Part shown: positions 57,660-64,000 of the stretch, in pieces
Layout of the letters: every line of letters begins with the position of its first letter
Numbering within the stretch: position 1 is the stretch's first letter
From: Nemertoderma westbladi
Lineage: Eukaryota; Xenacoelomorpha; Nemertodermatida; Nemertodermatidae
Assembly (NCBI GenBank): GCA_032718475.1
Contig: JAUCBJ010003467.1
Span: 1 to 64,000, forward strand
Length of the DNA stretch: 64,000 nt
Direction: 5' to 3'
The notes under the pieces: model-generated
Seen by the model: the letters and a program-made list of their open reading frames with translations, nothing else
The model's database searches: none
What the model was told of the DNA's origin: nothing
Translations under genes and position numbers: made by a program

Positions 57660-57717
57660 ATGAATGGGAATGGTAGAATCTTTTAGGCCTGTTAAGCCAA
57701 GGAATGCCTGTTCACCA
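57660..57717 (+). repeat. Dispersed repeat fused to the 63-bp satellite
   Basis: TGAATGGGA...AGAATCTTTTAGGC..GTTAAGCCAAGGAATGCC matches the complement of 405-452. The last part is also the first unit of the satellite. Confidence 0.7.
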
Positions 57718-60700
57718 CCATGGACGATCTTCCACAGTAAACCCCTCCACTCCGTTTCCTAAAAGAATGCATGTTCAGCACCATGGGTGATATCTTCCAC
57801 AGTAAACCCCTCCACTCCGTTTCTTAAAAGAATGCATGTTCACCACCATGGGTGATCTTCCACAGTAAACCCTTCCACTCTGTTTCCCAAAGGAATGCCT
57901 GTTCACCACCATGGGCGATCTTCCACAGTAAACACCTCCATTCTGTTTCCTAAAGGAATACCTGTTCACCACCATGGACGATCTTCCACAGTAAACCCTT
58001 CCACTCTGTTTCCTAAAGGAACGCCTGTTCACCACCATGGGCGATCTTCCACAGTAAACCCCTCCACTCCGTTTCCTAAAAGAATGCATGTTCACCACCA
58101 TGGGCGATCTTCAACAGTAAACCCCTCCACTCCGTTTCTTAAAAGAATGCATGTTCACCACCATGGGTGATCTTCCACAGTAAACCCTTCCACTCTGTTT
58201 CCCAAAGGAATGCCTGTTCACCACCATGGGCGATCTTCCACAGTAAACACCTCCATTCTGTTTCCTAAAGGAATACCTGTTCACCACCATGGACGATCTT
58301 CCACAGTAAACCCCTCCACTCCGTTTCCTAAAAGAATGCATGTTCACCACCATGGGCGATCTTCCACAGTAAACCCCTCCACTCCGTTTCCTAAAAGAAT
58401 GCATGTTCACCATCATGGGTGATCTTCCACAGTAAACCCTTCCACTCTGTTTCCCAAAGGAATGCCTGTTCACCACCATGGGCGATCTTCCACAGTAAAC
58501 ACCTCCACTCCGTTTCCTAAAAGAATGCATGTTCACCACCATGGGTGATCTTCCACAGTAAACCCTTCCACTCTGTTTCCCAAAGGAATGCCTGTTCACC
58601 ACCATGGGTGATCTTCCACAGTAAACCCTTCCACTCTGTTTCCTAAAGGAATGCCTGTTCACCACCATGGGTGATCTTCCACAGTCGGCTTCCACTCTGT
58701 TTCCTAAAGGAATGCCTGTTCACCACCATGGGTGATCTTCCACAGTAAACCCTTCCACTCTGTTTCCTAAAGGAATGCCTGTTCATCACCATGGGTGATC
58801 TTCCACAGTAAACCCTTCCACTCTGTTTCCCAAAGGAATGCCTGTTCACCACCATGGGCGATCTTCCACAGTAAACACCTCCACTCTGTTTCCTAAAGGA
58901 ATACCTGTTCACCACCATGGACGATCTTCCACAGTAAACCCCTCCACTCCGTTTCCTAAAAGAATGCATGTTCACCACCATGGGCGATCTTCCACAGTAA
59001 ACCCCTCCACTCCGTTTCCTAAAAGAATGCATGTTCACCACCATGGGTGATCTTCCACAGTAAACCCTTCCACTCTGTTTCCCAAAGGAATGCCTGTTCA
59101 CCACCATGGGCGATCTTCCACAGTAAACACCTCCACTCCGTTTCCTAAAAGAATGCATGTTCACCACCATGGATGATCTTCCACAGTAAACCCTTCCACT
59201 CTGTTTCCCAAAGGAATGCCTGTTCACCACCATGGGTGATCTTCCACAGTAAACCCTTCCACTCTGTTTCCTAAAGGAATGCCTGTTCACCACCATGGGT
59301 GATCTTCCACAGTCGGCTTCCACTCTGTTTCCTAAAGGAATGCCTGTTCACCACCATGGGTGATCTTCCACAGTAAACCCTTCCACTCTGTTTCCTAAAG
59401 GAATGCCTGTTCATCACCATGGGTGATCTTCCACAGTAAACCCTTCCACTCTGTTTCCTAAAGGAACGCCTGTTCACCACCATGGGCGATCTTCCACAGT
59501 AAACCCTTCCACTCCGTTTCCTAAAAGAATGCATCATGTTCACCACCATGGGTAATCTAATCTTCCACAGTAAACCCCTCCACTCCGTTTCCTAAAAGAA
59601 TGCATGTTCACCACCATGGGTGATCTTCCACAGTAAACCCTTCCACTCTGTTTCCCAAAGGAATGCCTGTTCACCACCATGGGCGATCTTCCACAGTAAA
59701 CACCTCCACTCTGTTTCCTAAAGGAATACCTGTTCACCACCATGGGCGATCTTCCACAGTAAACCCCTCCACTCCGTTTCCTAAAAGAATGCATGTTCAC
59801 CACCATGGGTGATCTTCCACAGTAAACCCTTCCACTCTGTTTCCCAAAGGAATGCCTGTTCACCACCATGGGCGATCTTCCACAGTAAACACCTCCACTC
59901 TGTTTCCTAAAGGAATACCTGTTCACCACCATGGACGATCTTCCACAGTAAACCCCTCCACTCCGTTTCCTAAAAGAATGCATGTTCACCACCATGGGCG
60001 ATCTTCCACAGTAAACCCCTCCACTCCGTTTCCTAAAAGAATGCATGTTCACCACCATGGGTGATCTTCCACAGTAAACCCTTCCACTCTGTTTCCCAAA
60101 GGAATGCCTGTTCACCACCATGGGTGATCTTCCACAGTAAACCCTTCCACTCTGTTTCCTAAAGGAATGCCTGTTCACCACCATGGGTGATCTTCCACAG
60201 TCGGCTTCCACTCTGTTTCCTAAAGGAATGCCTGTTCACCACCATGGGTGATCTTCCACAGTAAACCCTTCCACTCTGTTTCCTAAAGGAATGCCTGTTC
60301 ATCACCATGGGTGATCTTCCACAGTAAACCCTTCCACTCTGTTTCCTAAAGGAACGCCTGTTCACCACCATGGGCGATCTTCCACAGTAAACCCTTCCAC
60401 TCCGTTTCCTAAAAGAATGCATCATGTTCACCACCATGGGTAATCTAATCTTCCACAGTAAACCCCTCCACTCCGTTTCCTAAAAGAATGCATGTTCACC
60501 ACCATGGGTGATCTTCCACAGTAAACCCTTCCACTCCGTTTCCTAAAAGAATGCATCATGTTCACCACCATGGGTGATCTTCCACAGTAAACCCATTCCA
60601 CTCTGCTTCTTTAAGGAATGCCTGTTCACCACCATGGGTGATCTCCCACAGGAAACCCTTCCACTCTGTTTCCTAAAGGAATGCCTGTTCACCACCATGG

Positions 60701-61185
60701 GCGATCTTCCACAGTAAACCCCTCCACTTCGTTTCCTAAAATAATGCATCATGTTCACCACCATGGGTGATCTTCCACAGTAAACCCATTCCACTCTGCT
60801 TCCTTAAGGAATGCCTGTTCACCACCACGGGTGATCTTCCTCAGTAAACACTTCTACTCTGTTTCCTAAAGGAATGCCTGTTCATCACCATGGGTGATCT
60901 TCCACAGTAAACCCTTCCACTCTGTTTCCTAAAGGAATGCCTGTTCACCACCATGGGTGATCTTCCACAATAAACCGCTCCACTCTGTTTCCTAAAGGAA
61001 TGCCTGTTCACCACCATGGGTGATCTTTCACAGTAAACCCCTCCACTCCGTTTCCTAAAAGAATGCATGTTCACCACCATGGGTGATCTTCCACAGTAAA
61101 CCCTTCCACTCTGTTTCCCAAAGGAATGCCTGTTCACCACCATGGGTGATCTTTCACAGTAAACCCTCCCACTCTGTTTCCCAGT
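57700..61185 (+). repeat. 63-bp satellite
   Basis: About 55 units contain GGAATGCCTGTTCACCACC, ATGGGTGATCTTCCACAGTA and AACCCTTCCACTCTGTTTCC. Two main subtypes alternate: TCTGTTTCC(C/T)AAAGGAATGCC and TCCGTTTCCTAAAAGAATGCA. Rare landmarks show block duplication: the shortened ACAGTCGGCTTCC unit at 58681, 59309 and 60197, and GCATCATG followed later by GGGTAATCTAATC at 59531 and 60419. The last two spacings are both exactly 888 bp. The 21-residue periodic frames follow from the 63-bp unit. Confidence 0.95.
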
Positions 61186-62085
61186 ACCATATGGTATAAT
61201 CTATTAATAGATTTTACCTGTAAACGCTATTTCTTTTTCTTTTTTTTCTGTTGGCAAATGTATGAAAGCTAAAATAATAACTCAGTCAACTCATTTATGA
61301 CAATAAACTAAACTTGGTATACAATTATACATGTAGTCTGTCGATTGTCGTAAGTCTGAAATATAATTTGCGTAGGGGGGCTCCTCTGTTCTCCCACTAG
61401 AGTTCTACTAAGTATCGGTTGAAATAGCGTTACCCGTATGCTAAGCTTGTTTACTTGTGCTGCGCCCGCTTCTTTAGTTAGTGCTGCGCCCTGCGAAAGT
61501 GTTTATTATTAATATAGTTGAAATATTACCAATCATCATTATAATAGCGATAACGGCAAGGCAGTATAGTAGGTAGTAAGGTATTAGTACTGCTAGTATA
61601 ATTGTGATTATTTTCATGATAAATAATTAAAATATTTAAGATAATTTCCATAGGTAATTCATTTACCTACCGCACAGAGGTTACTAAAGTTTCAAGAGCA
61701 TAATGGAAGATATGGTCAATGGAGGGCAATGGCACTAATGTGTCGGTCGATCTACCGGTAAATTCATTGTAATATAAAAAAAGAGGCGTATTCATGAGGA
61801 TGAGGCTAAAGGAATGATAACTCTTATGAACCAACTGCGTTAAAAAAAATGTAATACAGCTTACATTTGTAAACAGTTGTATCACAAGAGTGGTATAATT
61901 GAGTCAGAGTGTTAGCAGAGATGGCGCCACAAAGAGTTGCATTTATCAAAGATTAATCACAAGTTGTCAGAGAGTCAGTCCAAGAATATGGAATTGGTAA
62001 ACCTGCTGACTGGGAGTAAAAGTAAATGCCAAATAACCACCAAGGTTAAGGCTGAAGAGTGTTTGGAGCTCATTCACGGTTGGGT
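61186..62085. other. AT-rich spacer, no gene seen
   Basis: It has a remnant resembling the G-tract element body (61280-61380: ATAACTCAGTCAACTC, AAACTTGGTATACA) and otherwise nothing recognisable. Confidence 0.45.
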
Positions 62086-62300
62086 GAATTCTTAGCCCGC
62101 GAGTATTCTCAGCCCGCGGGTATTCTTAGCCCGCGAGTATTCTCAGCCCGCGGGTATTCTTAGCCCGCGAGTATTCTTATCCCGCAAGTTAGTAAAGGAG
62201 TAGGTTTCAGTGGCGTATTGGGGGAACCAAAACAATAAACGTTATTGTTTTACGGGCTAAGAATATCCACGGGCTAAGAATACTCGCGGGCTAAGAATTC
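62086..62300. mobile_element. Inverted-repeat element built of short GCCCGCG repeats
   Basis: The left arm has six 17-bp units (TATTCTTAGCCCGCGAG and variants) starting at GAATTCTTAGCCCGCGAG. The right arm has their complements (CGGGCTAAGAATA) and ends CTCGCGGGCTAAGAATTC. The centre (62188-62245) is a copy of the dispersed GTAAAGGAG.AGGTTTCAG / GGAACCAAAACAATAAACG core. Outer GGTGAATTC/GAATTC...TTCACC similarity suggests the inverted structure extends a little further. Confidence 0.75.
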
Positions 62301-62578
62301 CTGAGACCTTCATTCACCCATTATCGTGAAATGTATATGACAAATAGAGTCCTAAAAAAGAAATTAAAACGAATAAGTTGGTCCTTCTCCCTGTCCCAAA
62401 GAAGTGTAACCTATCCCTCTATGAGTCTTTTCGGGGAATTGATCTCGATTGCTGCAAAGCTATACAACCAAAAGAGAAAGAAATACACCTGGCTGTTATT
62501 CTGGCTCAGTCTGCCCATGTTCAGCGTATTTACAGCATATTAGATCCGTGAGGAAATTATTGAAGCAAACAGATAAGT

Positions 62579-62622
62579 GATCTGTACAGATCAGTGATCT
62601 GTACAGATCAGTGATCTGTACA
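62579..62622 (+). repeat. Short palindromic tandem
   Basis: Nearly three copies of the 18-bp AGTGATCTGTACAGATC; each contains the palindrome GATCTGTACAGATC. Confidence 0.85.
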
Positions 62623-62671
62623 GTCATACAAGTAACGAACATCAGTTACGATGGTTCAGTGACGACAGATA

Positions 62672-62906
62672 ACTATAACTACGATTTTTTCCACCACATT
62701 TGTGTCTACTGCTGATGGTGACACAGATAACTACGATTTTTTCCACCACATTTGTGTCTACTGCTGATGGTGACACAGATAACTACGATTTTTTCCACCA
62801 CATTTGTGTCTACTTCTGATGGTGACACAGATCCATTCGACGAAGTCTTATCATGGGGAGTTCTTCAGGGTGACACACTTGCATTCTTGTTCATAAAGTT
62901 GTGGTT
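62672..62906 (+). mobile_element. RTE-like LINE fragment with a 52-bp triplication
   Basis: Translation of 62800-62900 (VSTSDGDTDPF, SWGVLQGDTLAFLF) matches the same region of the LINE at 46640-48226 (near 47400-47500). In front of it, CTACGATTTTTTCCACCACA with the following TTTGTGTCTACTGCTGATGG is repeated three times (62679, 62731, 62783). Confidence 0.75.
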
Positions 62907-63480
62907 TTCAAAATAGGATCTGGTTAGATTAATTTATTGGTTGGGGTTCCCGGTTAGTTGGTCAGGCCTCAACCATAGCCGCTCAACCATAGGCGCCCAA
63001 CCATAGGTGCTCAGCCATAATCCCAGAAATATTAGCGGAATTTTGGAGATTATTTCCAGAGGCCAAGGCCATGGCAGTTAATTATAACTTATCTTCAGAT
63101 TGTTGATATAATTTACCAATGGCAGGTTTATTAGGGTTGAGACCTTACCGCAGCTAACCCTAACCAAAACACTAAACCAAAGTACTATACATTACAAAAC
63201 AGCGGGAAAATGTATAAAAATCAGACAGTCTAGAATTCGTCATACGTAAAAACTGACATCGGAAATGGAATCACCGACCAAGAAAACTCGCTTAATGAAA
63301 ATGTTAAGTTCATGGTCATGGTTTATGACAAACAAAACTGACAGACGGACAAACAAACAAACAGACAGACTGTCTAGATTTCTTAAAAACTGACATCGGA
63401 AATGGGGCCATCAACCAAAAAACCCCTATATAGCGCAAATCGTTGGTTGTTGGTATCATGACCTACTACAGTATAGTCGT
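62907..63480. other. Repeat-rich spacer, no gene seen
   Basis: It has four loose copies of CTCAACCATAGGCG (62968-63020). Two pieces of a dispersed repeat (63225-63290, 63340-63425; also at 34790-34880) share ACTGACATCGGAAATGG. Confidence 0.45.
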
Positions 63481-63565
63481 CGCTGTGTCCGAGTGGATAC
63501 AGCGCCTGAACTGCTTACACAATAGGGTATGGTGGCGCGGGTTCGAATCCGACTTAATGTTTCAC
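63478..63565 (+). ncRNA. tRNA-derived sequence (SINE head or type-II tRNA pseudogene)
   Basis: An A-box-like TGTCCGAGTGG (63486-63496) and a consensus B-box GGTTCGAATCC (63540-63550) have the wider spacing typical of Ser/Leu tRNAs. The acceptor and T stems do not pair properly, so I do not call a functional tRNA. It is probably the 5' end of a tRNA-derived SINE. Confidence 0.5.
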
Positions 63566-63785
63566 CTTTGAACCCCATGTGCGGCACCGGCACACTGGCG
63601 CCTCAAGCATTTATAACATAATTATTGGCTAAATTGTAATTAAATTTCATGTGATTTAATTTTAAAGTACCTTCAAACCAATAAGAATTCCTTCATTCAA
63701 GCAATATTAAATTAACACCAGTTTTTCCTGCGCAACACGAATATTAACTCCGTCCCAATAGGGTATAACAAAGATATAAGAGGTT

Positions 63786-63923
63786 TTAAATAAAGACGGC
63801 ACCCTATGCCGCCCTAAGGGTCAGGGTAAAATATGTAAAGGCGGCACTCTGCCGCCCGCCTCCCTGAGGGTTGAGTTATAATTATATGAAGGCGGCACAC
63901 TGTGCCGCCTTAATGAATATGGT
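63786..63923. repeat. Three spaced GGCGGCA/TGCCGCC hairpins
   Basis: GACGGCACCCTATGCCGCCC (63796), GGCGGCACTCTGCCGCC (63841) and AAGGCGGCACACTGTGCCGC with CTT (63891) are each self-complementary and about 45-50 bp apart. The first two are followed by CCCTAAGGG or CCCTGAGGG. A further GGCGGCA occurs at 63963. Confidence 0.8.
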
Positions 63924-64000
63924 CCACAATTATTTCTAATGAAAAAGCAATATGAATGAATAGGCGGCAGTTTGTCTCCTATTTAAGTGTTATTGCTGTT

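Noticed and set aside
57775-61143. Minus-strand 21-residue repeat proteins (SFRKQSGRVYCGRSP type)
   Set aside because: These are caused by the 63-bp period and interrupted wherever unit length changes; no sign of protein-level conservation.
63478-63565. Functional tRNA-Ser or tRNA-Leu gene
   Set aside because: A- and B-box words are present, but acceptor and T-stem pairing fails and no sound anticodon arm can be drawn.

Overview
The window looks like nuclear DNA of an animal, most likely a marine invertebrate. It carries spliced exons with GT/AG borders, animal-type genes (a calmodulin-family EF-hand protein, an SRP-receptor alpha first exon, mitochondrial MTHFD2-type enzyme, a SorCS/VPS10 receptor), non-LTR retrotransposons of several kinds, many small inverted-repeat transposons, and seven large tandem arrays that fill about a third of the sequence. 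I cannot fix the phylum from sequence alone.

Layout. 0-12.5 kb: a minus-strand calmodulin-like gene. Its first coding exon is at 10584-10718 and its second at 154-330. The 10.25 kb intron between them is almost filled by an 8.7 kb array of a 41-bp unit. That unit is itself a copy of the last 22 nt of exon 1 plus the first 19 nt of the intron, so about 200 copies of a 5' splice site lie in tandem. A 35-bp satellite lies upstream of the gene. 14.4-16.3 kb: a 21-bp satellite. 17.6-19 kb: a small TIR element and the intronless minus-strand MTHFD2-like gene. 20.2-21.1 kb: a G-tract-bearing repeat element. 21.3-25.85 kb: two unrelated LINEs back to back. 27-27.7 kb: a 17-bp satellite. 28.04-28.86 kb: a foldback element, then exon 1 of SRPRA. 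30.07-30.48 kb: a 30-bp satellite. 30.8-33.6 kb: a GTCA-rich repeat split by a 2.2 kb LINE that itself holds a foldback element. 34-39.7 kb: copies of several dispersed repeat families. 39.9-43.3 kb: an 18-bp satellite. 43.7-44.85 kb: another G-tract element. 45.26-46.18 kb: a coding exon with an acidic tail, apparently broken by two transposons with target-site duplications. 46.6-48.2 kb: a decayed RTE-like LINE. 49.2-50.4 kb: a TIR element, a perfect long hairpin and a LINE tail. 52.44-55.72 kb: the intronless 1091-residue SorCS-like receptor. 57.66-61.18 kb: a 63-bp satellite. 61.2-64 kb: small repeats and a tRNA-like SINE head.

The genes do not form a functional cluster: Ca2+ sensing, mitochondrial one-carbon metabolism, ER targeting and receptor sorting are separate jobs. 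The best lead is the intronic satellite grown from an exon/intron boundary. Next come the doubly interrupted coding exon and the mixture of intronless and intron-bearing genes. The very long open frames in the arrays at 14.4-16.3, 30.1-30.5, 39.9-43.3 and 57.7-61.2 kb arise because the unit lengths are multiples of three, and I do not treat them as genes.
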